5,355 nt of DNA from Alphaproteobacteria bacterium (lineage in GTDB: Bacteria; Pseudomonadota; Alphaproteobacteria; Acetobacterales; Acetobacteraceae): positions 1 to 5,355 of the forward strand of contig JAAFHD010000275.1 of assembly GCA_013298245.1 (NCBI GenBank), in the 5' to 3' direction. Made by a program: the position numbers and the translations under genes. This document shows, piece after piece, positions 1 through 5,355 of this stretch. Positions within the stretch are counted from its first letter, which is position 1. Each line of letters starts with the position of its first letter. The notes under the pieces are model-generated. The model worked only from the letters and a program-made list of their open reading frames with translations, did not search any database and was not told the origin of the DNA.

Positions 1-550
1 GGGGCATGCGGTGCTGGATGCGCTGGCGGAACACGCGGGTGGCATGGATGGCGTGATCATCGCGTGCTTCGGGGACCCTGGGCTGGATGCGGCGAAGGAG
101 CTGGTCGGCATGCCCGTGGTGGGCATGGCGGAAGCCTCGCTGATCGTCGCGCGCGCGGCGGAACGGCGCATCGGCTTCATCACCGGCGGCGCGGCGTGGG
201 TGCCGATGCTGGAGGAATTCTGCGCGGCGCGCAGCCTGCCGCCGGGCCAGGTGCTGGTGCGTGCGGTGGCGCCCGACGGCGCGCGCATAGCTGCCGACCC
301 GGAGGGCGCCATCGGCGAATTGGCTGGGGCCGTGCGTGGTGTGGCGCGCGATGGCGCGCAGGCAGTGGTGTTGGGCGGCGCGGGGCTGGCAGGACTGGCC
401 CCAGCGGTGGAAGCGGCATCTGGCGTTGCGGTGCTGGACAGCCTGGATTGCTCGCTGTTGGCGGTGCGCGATGCGGTGGTGATGCCACGCTCTACGGGGG
501 TGGCGACGGTCGGCCTCAGCGTGGCGTTGGCGGCGCAGATGGCGGGGTAA
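1..550 (+). CDS. Asp/Glu/hydantoin racemase family protein, 5'-truncated
   Basis: This is the C-terminal part (about 183 residues) of a protein of the aspartate/glutamate/hydantoin racemase superfamily. The reading frame is open to the left edge (codons start at base 2), so the true start lies outside the window; family members are usually about 220-250 residues. Family members are cytoplasmic, cofactor-independent enzymes that use two cysteines to move a proton at a chiral carbon. The first cysteine motif is clear: IIACFGDPGLDAA, with the Cys codon at 65-67, followed by the usual PVVGMAEAS segment. The second motif normally reads VLGCAGM; here it reads VLGGAGL, with Gly (codon 377-379) where the catalytic Cys is expected. 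Another Cys, in LDCS, lies 24 residues further on (codon 449-451). It may therefore be an isomerase or decarboxylase relative, not a true racemase. The family call is firm; the substrate is unknown. Its 3' end overlaps the convergent DUF29 gene. Confidence 0.85.
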   Translation, partial: GHAVLDALAEHAGGMDGVIIACFGDPGLDAAKELVGMPVVGMAEASLIVARAAERRIGFITGGAAWVPMLEEFCAARSLPPGQVLVRAVAPDGARIAADPEGAIGELAGAVRGVARDGAQAVVLGGAGLAGLAPAVEAASGVAVLDSLDCSLLAVRDAVVMPRSTGVATVGLSVALAAQMAG

Positions 551-998
551 GCAGCGCGATCAATTCAGCGATATCAGGAAGCCTATCCGCGATGTTCCAA
601 TCGATCACTTGCATCACCGGCAGAGGCTCCGCGCCATCCATCTCAAGCCCCTGCCAATCGCGCAACGCGCGCGCATGTAGATCCGCGATATCGATATGCT
701 GACGCATGCTCGGCTCGAAACTTCCGGCCGCCTGCGTCAGAAAATTCTCCACCTCGATCCGCCAGTGATGGCGCGCGGAATGCTCCGGCCAGGCGACCAG
801 CTTCATCGCATGCAGCATCGCCAACCGCAGGAAGGACCGCACGCGGTTGAGTTCACTGCGCCCCAAGCTCTCGATCTCCTCGATGACATTTGGCCAGTCC
901 ACGTCGTTCACGCGCTCGCCCATCGCCAAGCGCCGCAGGCGCGCCGCCTGTTGCTCGGACCAGGTCATGATGTCGGTGTCATAAAGGCTGTCAGGCAT
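516..998 (-). CDS. DUF29 domain-containing protein
   Basis: This is a 160-residue protein of the DUF29 family, which is common in cyanobacteria and some alphaproteobacteria and has no established function. Family hallmarks are visible in order: the N-terminal YDTDIMTWSEQQAARLRRL (residues 6-24), DVDWPNVIEEIESLGRSE (32-49), and the region around WPEHSARHHWRIEV (70-83), which corresponds to the family's helix with W, R and H residues. No signal peptide or membrane segment is seen, so it is probably cytoplasmic and mostly helical. The ATG at 998 is preferred over an in-frame TTG at 1004 because an AGGG ribosome-binding site lies 7 bases upstream of the ATG. It starts 12 bases after the sugar transferase stop, so it is probably the last gene of the polysaccharide operon. 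The Pro-rich tail (TPPSAPPTPR) is encoded antisense to the racemase 3' end. DUF29 genes often occur as scattered copies, so operon membership need not mean a shared function. Confidence 0.85.
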   Translation of the reverse strand: MPDSLYDTDIMTWSEQQAARLRRLAMGERVNDVDWPNVIEEIESLGRSELNRVRSFLRLAMLHAMKLVAWPEHSARHHWRIEVENFLTQAAGSFEPSMRQHIDIADLHARALRDWQGLEMDGAEPLPVMQVIDWNIADRLPDIAELIALLTPPSAPPTPR

Positions 999-1010
999 GC
1001 CCAAACCCTA

Positions 1011-1613
1011 TCACGGCGTGCGCGGCGGTGCGCCTGAAAATCGCGGCATGGTCGCATGCCCAGGCGCCGCCACGCCACGCCCGCGCAACACCACCGCCGC
1101 GCATGCCAACATGATCCGCACATCGCGCCACAACGAAACACGCCGCGCGTAATCCGCATCCAGCCGCAGCCGCAGCGCCCAGGGCACAGCATTGCGCCCC
1201 GCCGCCTGCGCCAGCCCGCACAGCCCCGGCCGCACACGCAGCCGCGCCGCCTCCCGCGCCGAATACAGCGCCACATATTCCATCGGCAGCGGGCGCGGCC
1301 CGACCAGGCTCATCTCCCCGCGCAGCACGTTCAGCAGTTGCGGCAATTCATCCACGGCGGTCGCCCGCAACACGCGCCCCAACCAGGTCAACCGCGCCGC
1401 GTCATCGCCCGCGCCATCGCGCATGCTGCGCAGCTTCAGCAGCGTGAAAGGCGCGCCGCCGCGCCCCGCGCGTACCTGCCGGAACAGCACCGGCCGCCCC
1501 ATCACCAACACCACCGCCAACGCCGCCACCAGCAACACCGGCACCGCCATCAGCAACAGCGCCAAAGCCCCAACAACATCCGCCGCACGCTTGCCGCCGC
1601 GCTCATACCACAC
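1011..1613 (-). CDS. Bacterial sugar transferase (monotopic phosphoglycosyl transferase)
   Basis: This 200-residue protein belongs to the bacterial sugar transferase family (PF02397; PglC/WbaP/EpsL-like), which transfers a sugar phosphate from a nucleotide sugar to undecaprenyl phosphate at the inner membrane and so starts a surface glycan. A single hydrophobic segment (about residues 12-38) contains the Pro (Pro25) expected for the re-entrant membrane helix. It is followed by GRPVLFRQVRAGRGG (39-53) and FTLLKLRSM (56-64). The catalytic Asp-Glu pair is in VDELPQLLNVLRGEMS (D88, E89), then LVGPRP (103-108), VRPGLCGLAQAAGRN (127-141) and the LDADYARRVSLWRDVRI helix (151-167). The length matches the minimal, PglC-like class with no extra N-terminal membrane domain. 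The GTG start overlaps the end of the upstream ligase gene by 11 bases and has a GGAG about 8 bases before it. The sugar specificity cannot be read from the sequence. Confidence 0.93.
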   Translation of the reverse strand: MWYERGGKRAADVVGALALLLMAVPVLLVAALAVVLVMGRPVLFRQVRAGRGGAPFTLLKLRSMRDGAGDDAARLTWLGRVLRATAVDELPQLLNVLRGEMSLVGPRPLPMEYVALYSAREAARLRVRPGLCGLAQAAGRNAVPWALRLRLDADYARRVSLWRDVRIMLACAAVVLRGRGVAAPGHATMPRFSGAPPRTP

Positions 1614-2805
1614 GCACGCGCTCCACCCCGATCGACAGCGCCAGGCCCAGCGCGAACCACGCCATGCGGTTGGACAAATCGGTCGAGACCATCACCGTCA
1701 GCGCCATCGGCAGCACCAGCGCCAAGATCACCGCCGCACGCCCGGGCGCCACGCGCCCGCCACGCATCAGCAGCACCAGCATCGCACCACCAAAGGCCAG
1801 GACCCACAGCAGCAGGCCGGGTGCGCCGGCTTCCACCAGCGCCTCCAGCGCGTGGTTGTGCGGGTGCATGCCGACGTCATCGCCGAAGCCGGCGGCGCGC
1901 GGGTATGCGCCCGGCCCGATGCCCCACCAATCCGACAAGCGCAGCGCCTCGGCCCACATCATGGTGCGCGCTTCCTGCGAGTTGCTGTCCAGCAGGCGGG
2001 TCAAGGCGCGCAGGCGGTCCAGCAGGCCCGCATCCATCGCCAGCACAGCGACGACCAGCACGCCGCCCATCGCCGCCAGCGCCACCCAACCCAAGGCCGC
2101 GCGCGACTGCCCGGCCAGCCAGAAACGCCAGGCCGGCACCACCACGACCGCCATCGCCAAGGCTAGAAAGGCCGCGCGCCCGCCGGGCAGCAGCACCGCG
2201 CCGCACAGCAATCCCAGCAGCAGCAGCCAAGGCAGTTTCGCCGCACCACGCGCACCAGCCACCTGCACCGCCGTCAGCCCGCCCGCCGTCGCGACGGCCA
2301 GGCCCGCCAGCTGGTATTGCACGCGCAGCAATTCAGGGTCCGCGCCCACTTCGCCACCCAGCACCACTCGATCCGCTTGCAGGCCCCAGGCGACCGACGC
2401 GCCCACCAACACCGCAATGACAATCACCGTGGCCGACAACGCCCGTCGCGCCGCCGCATCCGCGCCGATCAACAAACCCGCCAGCAGCATCGGCGGCCCG
2501 ATCAGCACCATCATCGCCAGCTTCGCGCTGGCCGCATCGCCCGCCGGCGACCATAGCGCCGCGACGCACCACCACGGCCAGATCGCTGCTGCTGCCAGCA
2601 ATGGCAGCGCGGCACCTCGGCCAATGCGCCAGCCGCCAATGCACAGCATGGCCGGCAGCAGCAGGAACGTCGCGCCCATCGCGGCCAGGGTCAGGTCAAA
2701 CGGCAACCAGGCCAGCGCTGGCGCAGTCTTCAACGCGCCCGCGAATTGCAGCAGCGCCGCCGAGACGCCCGCCATGGTCGCCACCGCATAGGCCCCGCTG
2801 ATCAT
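1603..2805 (-). CDS. O-antigen ligase/polymerase family membrane protein (Wzy/WaaL-like)
   Basis: This is a 400-residue polytopic inner-membrane protein with about ten or more hydrophobic segments, resembling the O-antigen ligase/polymerase family (PF04932). A larger, mostly periplasmic loop (about residues 260-325) carries the family signature: R280 and W284, GIGPGAY (295-301), then HPHNHALEALVEAG (314-327), where the conserved His and Asn are thought to be functional. A GGRAAFLAL motif (208-216) supplies the Arg typical of the preceding helix. Such proteins either polymerise undecaprenyl-linked repeat units (Wzy) or ligate glycan to an acceptor (WaaL); the two cannot be told apart by sequence alone. 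The neighbouring Wzz-like gene favours polymerase. The ATG start overlaps the stop of that upstream gene by 4 bases (ATGA) and no good ribosome-binding site is seen, suggesting translational coupling. The stop overlaps the sugar transferase start. Confidence 0.88.
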   Translation of the reverse strand: MISGAYAVATMAGVSAALLQFAGALKTAPALAWLPFDLTLAAMGATFLLLPAMLCIGGWRIGRGAALPLLAAAAIWPWWCVAALWSPAGDAASAKLAMMVLIGPPMLLAGLLIGADAAARRALSATVIVIAVLVGASVAWGLQADRVVLGGEVGADPELLRVQYQLAGLAVATAGGLTAVQVAGARGAAKLPWLLLLGLLCGAVLLPGGRAAFLALAMAVVVVPAWRFWLAGQSRAALGWVALAAMGGVLVVAVLAMDAGLLDRLRALTRLLDSNSQEARTMMWAEALRLSDWWGIGPGAYPRAAGFGDDVGMHPHNHALEALVEAGAPGLLLWVLAFGGAMLVLLMRGGRVAPGRAAVILALVLPMALTVMVSTDLSNRMAWFALGLALSIGVERVRVV

Positions 2806-3695
2806 TCGGTGCGCGCGTTTTCACGTTGGCGGGTGGGCGCCGCCATCAGCCAGGCGGGCGGTGGCGGCGCGGGCGGGCGCAGCAGCGCCCAGGTGATCGC
2901 CGCCATCCCGCACAGCGCCGTGCAGCCGAACAGCAACAGCACCAGCAGCAGCGGGCGGTTCGGCACGCTGGCGCGCAGCTCCACCGCCGCCGCCTGCACC
3001 TGGCGCACCGCGATCGCGCCATCCGCCATCACGATCAGCGCGGCGCGTTGTTGTTGGGCCAGCAATTCGAACAGCGCGTTGCGCTGGAACTGGTCGCGTT
3101 CCGCGGCCGCCGCGGTGCGCAGCGATGCGATGCGGCCTTCAGTCATGCCGGCCAGGTCGGCGCGCACCTTGGCCTCGGCGAAGATGTGCAACCGGCGCAG
3201 CATGGCCAGCGCCAGGTCGCGGTCATGCCAGGTCAGCGCGATGGTCCAGGTCAGGCTGTTGGCGGCCTGGGTGATGGACAGGCGGCGTTCCAGCAGGCCG
3301 CGCACGTCGTCCATGTCGGCCTGGATGCGCAGGCCCAGCCAGCCGCGCAGCACGCCCATGTTGCCCTCGGCGCGACGTTCGGTCAGCGCCGCGATGATGG
3401 GCGTGTGTTCCGCCAGGTCCGCCGCCGCCTCCGCGCTGCGCAACGCCGCCAGATAGACGCTGAAATTCCCGCCCGGCCGGTTGTCGAACAAGCGCGGCAC
3501 CGCGATCGGCGATGGCGCCACCAAGGCCGACGCCGCCATGCTGGTGCTTTCCGCGGGTGCGATGATGCTGTCGGCCACGAAGGCGCGCGGCCAGCTCCAG
3601 ACCAGGGCGGCCAGCGGCGTCCACAGCAGCACAAGCGCCAGGACCAGGCGCCAGCGCCAGCCCCAGACAACGCGCAGCAGGTGGTCAAGCGGCAT
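2802..3695 (-). CDS. Wzz-like polysaccharide chain-length determinant (PCP family), short form
   Basis: This 297-residue protein has the architecture of polysaccharide co-polymerases. There is a short cytoplasmic N-terminus (MPLDHLLRVVWGWRWR), a first membrane helix (about 17-35), a long periplasmic region (about 36-245) and a second membrane helix (about 248-272), then a short Pro-rich tail (PPAPPPPAW, 274-282). The segment around LTWTIALTWHDRDLALAMLRRL (148-169) resembles the usual strand and helix before the periplasmic coiled coil; residues 173-222 are rich in Ala, Arg, Glu and Gln and probably helical. There is no Walker motif, so no tyrosine-kinase domain. Such proteins set the chain length of Wzy-made polymers. 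The frame stays open upstream to 4640, but that part is antisense to fdhD and is not real. ATG 3695 is chosen because it begins with the typical LDHLLRVVW-like N-terminus; an in-frame ATG at 3758 is an alternative. Primary sequence similarity to known Wzz proteins is weak, so the call rests mainly on topology and context. Confidence 0.75.
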   Translation of the reverse strand: MPLDHLLRVVWGWRWRLVLALVLLWTPLAALVWSWPRAFVADSIIAPAESTSMAASALVAPSPIAVPRLFDNRPGGNFSVYLAALRSAEAAADLAEHTPIIAALTERRAEGNMGVLRGWLGLRIQADMDDVRGLLERRLSITQAANSLTWTIALTWHDRDLALAMLRRLHIFAEAKVRADLAGMTEGRIASLRTAAAAERDQFQRNALFELLAQQQRAALIVMADGAIAVRQVQAAAVELRASVPNRPLLLVLLLFGCTALCGMAAITWALLRPPAPPPPAWLMAAPTRQRENARTE

Positions 3696-3725
3696 GGGTT
3701 CCCGAGTGTCCTCGTCGGATGCTGT

Positions 3726-3754
3726 GTCATGCGCGCATCGATCCGGAAATGCAA
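3726..3754 (-). promoter_or_regulatory. Possible weak sigma-70 promoter for the wzz-like operon
   Basis: Read on the minus strand, TTGCAT (3754-3749, good -35) is followed after 17 bases by CATGAC (3731-3726, poor -10, about 3 of 6 matches). Transcription would begin near 3718, leaving a leader of about 23 bases before the ATG at 3695. This would exclude the alternative start at 3758. It is only a weak pattern match. Confidence 0.2.
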
Positions 3755-3787
3755 CCATAAGTTGGCCCTTGCACGCCGGCCGGGGGC

Positions 3788-3801
3788 GGCGCAGTTGCGC
3801 C
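3788..3801. promoter_or_regulatory. Inverted repeat just before fdhD
   Basis: GGCGCA and TGCGCC are perfect 6-base arms around a 2-base centre (GT), ending two bases before the fdhD ATG at 3804. The centre is too short for a stable hairpin loop, so a protein-binding operator is the more likely role if any. Palindromes of this size arise by chance in GC-rich DNA, so confidence is low. Confidence 0.25.
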
Positions 3802-3803
3802 CC

Positions 3804-4661
3804 ATGCGCGTCATGCCCGACCCGACCGACCCCAGGCTCACCCGCCGCGTGACCGGCATCGATGAGGCCGGCCAGGCGGTGGAGACCTCGGTCACCGTCG
3901 AACGCCCGCTGACCCTGTACCTGAACGGGCAGGAGATCGTGACGATGATGACCATCCTTGACCGGCCGGAAGACCTGGCGGTGGGCTATCTGCTGAACCA
4001 GGGCATGCTGCGCGCGACCGATGTGGTGGACGCGGTCGAGTACGATGACGACCTGCAAGTCGTGGTGGTGCGCACGCCCGCGCGCACCAATTTCGAGGAT
4101 AAGCTGCGCAAGAAAACGCTGACCAGCGGCTGCGCCCAGGGCACCGCCTTCGGCGACCTGATGGAGAATTTTTCCGAGGTCCGGCTGAACCCCGATGCCC
4201 GCCTGCGCACCAGCGAATTGTACCGCCTGCTGCACGCCATCAACACGCTGCCATCGCTGTATCTGGAAGCCGGCGCCATCCATGGCTGCGCGCTGTGCGA
4301 GGGCGATGCGCCGGTCGCGTATATGGAAGACGTGGGCCGCCACAATGCGGTGGACAAGATCGCCGGCTGGATGTTCCGCAACGGCGTGCAGGGCGCCGAC
4401 AAACTGTTCTACACCACCGGCCGGCTGACCAGCGAAATGGTCATCAAGACGGTGCGCATGGGCATACCGGTGCTGGTGTCGCGATCCGGCTTCACCGCCT
4501 GGGGCGTGGAGCTGGCGCGCGAGGCGAATCTGACGCTGATCGGCCGCTGCAAGGGCAAGCGTTTCACGGTGCTGGCGGGCGAAGATCGCATCATCTTCGA
4601 CGCCAACCTGGCCTATGTGCCGGAGGAAAGTGCCAAGCACCGCCGCAAGGGCGCCGAATGA
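3804..4661 (+). CDS. fdhD: Formate dehydrogenase accessory sulfurtransferase FdhD
   Basis: This 285-residue cytoplasmic protein is FdhD, which takes sulfur from a cysteine desulfurase and passes it to the molybdenum cofactor of formate dehydrogenase. Family motifs are clear: [12 protein letters not shown] (33-44), [15 protein letters not shown] (53-67), TLTSGCAQG (105-113), [15 protein letters not shown] (174-188), [14 protein letters not shown] (202-215), and [17 protein letters not shown] (222-238). The usual catalytic CxxC loop here reads C110-A-Q-G113, so its second Cys is absent, while a separate pair occurs in HGCALC (C162, C165), where classical members have small residues. The start could be ATG 3804 or the in-frame ATG at 3813; no clear ribosome-binding site decides, and the frame open further upstream is antisense to the wzz-like gene. 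The stop overlaps the mobA start (ATGA), so the two are co-translated. This pairing points to a molybdenum formate dehydrogenase encoded elsewhere. Confidence 0.95.
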   Translation: MRVMPDPTDPRLTRRVTGIDEAGQAVETSVTVERPLTLYLNGQEIVTMMTILDRPEDLAVGYLLNQGMLRATDVVDAVEYDDDLQVVVVRTPARTNFEDKLRKKTLTSGCAQGTAFGDLMENFSEVRLNPDARLRTSELYRLLHAINTLPSLYLEAGAIHGCALCEGDAPVAYMEDVGRHNAVDKIAGWMFRNGVQGADKLFYTTGRLTSEMVIKTVRMGIPVLVSRSGFTAWGVELAREANLTLIGRCKGKRFTVLAGEDRIIFDANLAYVPEESAKHRRKGAE

Positions 4662-5281
4662 CGCACGCCGTCATCCTGGCCGGCGGCCTGGCGCGCCGCA
4701 TGGGCGGTGGCGACAAGCCGCTGCGCGACATCGCGGGGCGCACCATGCTGGACCGCGCGCTGGACGCGCTGCGCGGCCAGGTGGCGGTAATGGCGCTGAA
4801 CGCCAATGGCGACCCGGCGCGGTTTTCGGCCTGGGGTTTGCCCGTGCTGCCGGACCCGATCGAGGGCTTCGTCGGCCCGCTGGCCGGCGTGCTGGCGGGG
4901 ATGGATTGGGCCGCCGCGCAGGGTGCGCGCTGGCTGGTCAGCGCCAGCGGCGACAGCCCATTTCTGCCCGCGGATTACGTGGCGCGGCTGCATGCGGCAC
5001 GCGACGCGGACAGCGTGCCCCTGGCCTGCGCGGCATCCGGCGGCCACACGCACCCACCCTGCGGCCTGTGGGATGTGGCGCTGCGCGATGTGCTGCGCGC
5101 CGCGCTGCTGGCCGGCGAGCGCAAGATCGACCGCTGGACCGCGCGGCATGGCGTGGCCCATGCCGAATGGCCGGTGACACCCGTCGACCCGTTTTTCAAC
5201 GCCAATACGCCACAGGACTTGGCGGAAGCCGCGCAACTGCTGCATAAAGCCGCCAATCCGAATAAGGGAGCAGAGCCGTGA
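4658..5281 (+). CDS. mobA: Molybdenum cofactor guanylyltransferase MobA
   Basis: This 207-residue cytoplasmic enzyme attaches GMP from GTP to molybdopterin-bound molybdenum, making the guanine-dinucleotide cofactor used by the DMSO-reductase family, including formate dehydrogenases. It is a nucleotidyltransferase of the MobA/NTP-transferase fold. The N-terminal nucleotide-binding loop reads [16 protein letters not shown] (7-22, with K20). It is followed by [19 protein letters not shown] (64-82), the metal-binding Asp in [10 protein letters not shown] (D99), PPCGLW (133-138) and the C-terminal [10 protein letters not shown] motif (179-188). The length is normal for the family. The ATG overlaps the fdhD stop by 4 bases, and AAGGG lies 6 bases upstream inside fdhD, which fixes this start. 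Its stop overlaps the GTG start of the next gene. The fdhD-mobA pairing is a known functional association for formate dehydrogenase maturation. Confidence 0.96.
   Translation: MTHAVILAGGLARRMGGGDKPLRDIAGRTMLDRALDALRGQVAVMALNANGDPARFSAWGLPVLPDPIEGFVGPLAGVLAGMDWAAAQGARWLVSASGDSPFLPADYVARLHAARDADSVPLACAASGGHTHPPCGLWDVALRDVLRAALLAGERKIDRWTARHGVAHAEWPVTPVDPFFNANTPQDLAEAAQLLHKAANPNKGAEP
5264..5270 (+). promoter_or_regulatory. Ribosome-binding site deciding the GTG start at 5278
   Basis: AAGGGAG lies inside the end of mobA, 7 bases before the GTG at 5278. It is the strongest Shine-Dalgarno match in the window and is the main reason to accept the truncated gene that follows. Confidence 0.7.
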
Positions 5282-5355
5282 AGGCCATCATCGCCGGTTT
5301 TTTCGCCGCCACCATCATCGCCGTTGTCGGCGCCGTCGCGCTGAACAGCAATTTC
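5278..5355 (+). CDS. Small membrane or secreted protein, 3'-truncated
   Basis: Only the first 26 codons are present: a GTG start overlapping the mobA stop (GTGA), then [20 protein letters not shown] followed by ALNSNF. One basic residue followed by about 20 hydrophobic residues makes this either a signal peptide or an N-terminal membrane anchor. A good ribosome-binding site precedes it and the frame stays open to the window end. Its position suggests co-transcription with fdhD and mobA, so it could be a small accessory membrane protein of the same pathway, but nothing in the visible part identifies it. Confidence 0.65.
   Translation, partial: MKAIIAGFFAATIIAVVGAVALNSNF

Larger units (their letters stand above)
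3696..3803. promoter_or_regulatory. Divergent intergenic region between the polysaccharide and fdhD operons
   Basis: These 108 bases separate the divergent wzz-like and fdhD starts and are the only sizeable non-coding DNA in the window. The middle (about 3726-3766) is noticeably richer in A and T than its surroundings, as expected for promoters. Promoters for both operons should lie here, but no strong consensus sigma-70 site is seen for the fdhD direction. Confidence 0.6.

Noticed and set aside
551..1037. Plus-strand open frames across the DUF29 gene (64-702 and 696-1037)
   Set aside because: They have no family features, while the opposite strand encodes clear DUF29 motifs with a ribosome-binding site.
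1500..1560. Runs of short CAC/CAG/GCC-like triplets that look like a simple repeat
   Set aside because: They encode the Ala/Val/Leu-rich membrane helix of the sugar transferase on the minus strand; codon bias explains the repetition.
1056..2420. 454-codon open frame on the plus strand
   Set aside because: Its translation is dominated by Pro, Arg, His and Gln without domains. It is antisense to the sugar transferase and ligase genes, which carry clear family motifs.
2826..3803. Upstream extension of the fdhD frame on the plus strand
   Set aside because: It is Arg/Gln/Ala-rich and antisense to the wzz-like gene. FdhD homology begins only around 3830-3850, so ATG 3804 or 3813 is the sensible start.
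3696..4640. Long N-terminal extension of the wzz-like frame on the minus strand
   Set aside because: It is almost wholly antisense to the strongly supported fdhD gene, has a His/Gln/Arg-rich composition with no family features, and precedes a typical Wzz-like N-terminus at 3695. It is an open frame caused by GC-rich codon use.
4613..5245. 210-codon open frame on the minus strand
   Set aside because: It is antisense to mobA, has no recognisable motifs, and is Arg/Gln/His-rich as expected for a shadow frame.

Overview
The window is very GC-rich (about 70% by eye) and almost completely coding. Start and stop codons of neighbouring genes overlap, as is typical of bacteria. The GC content, the DUF29 gene, the FdhD/MobA pair and the hydantoin-racemase-like gene fit an alphaproteobacterium, perhaps an Acetobacteraceae/Roseomonas-type member of the Rhodospirillales. 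That placement is an inference from protein flavour, not from a marker gene.

Layout from left to right. (1) The 3' part of an Asp/Glu/hydantoin racemase-family gene runs on the + strand into the window and ends at 550. (2) A four-gene minus-strand operon is read from 3695 down to 516: a short Wzz-like chain-length regulator, an O-antigen ligase/polymerase-family membrane protein, a small monotopic phosphoglycosyl transferase (sugar transferase), and a DUF29 protein. Its last gene overlaps the racemase tail to tail. (3) A 108-bp divergent intergenic region (3696-3803) is the only real non-coding DNA. (4) A plus-strand operon follows: fdhD, then mobA, then the first 26 codons of a small membrane or secreted protein cut off by the window end. 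Each junction here is a stop/start overlap. No gene-free stretch reaches 300 bases, and I saw no tRNA, rRNA, CRISPR array, insertion sequence or convincing hairpin terminator.

The minus-strand operon looks like the membrane part of a surface-polysaccharide pathway. The phosphoglycosyl transferase would load the first sugar phosphate on undecaprenyl phosphate, the Wzy/WaaL-type protein would polymerise or ligate, and the Wzz-like protein would set chain length. A flippase, further glycosyltransferases and export proteins are absent and must be encoded elsewhere if the pathway is complete. The plus-strand operon serves molybdenum-enzyme maturation: MobA makes the guanine-dinucleotide form of the molybdenum cofactor and FdhD passes sulfur to it for formate dehydrogenase.

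The points most worth a second look are a racemase-family protein whose second catalytic cysteine position is glycine, an FdhD whose cysteines are arranged differently from the classical CxxC, and the compact polysaccharide cassette ending in a DUF29 gene of unknown role.
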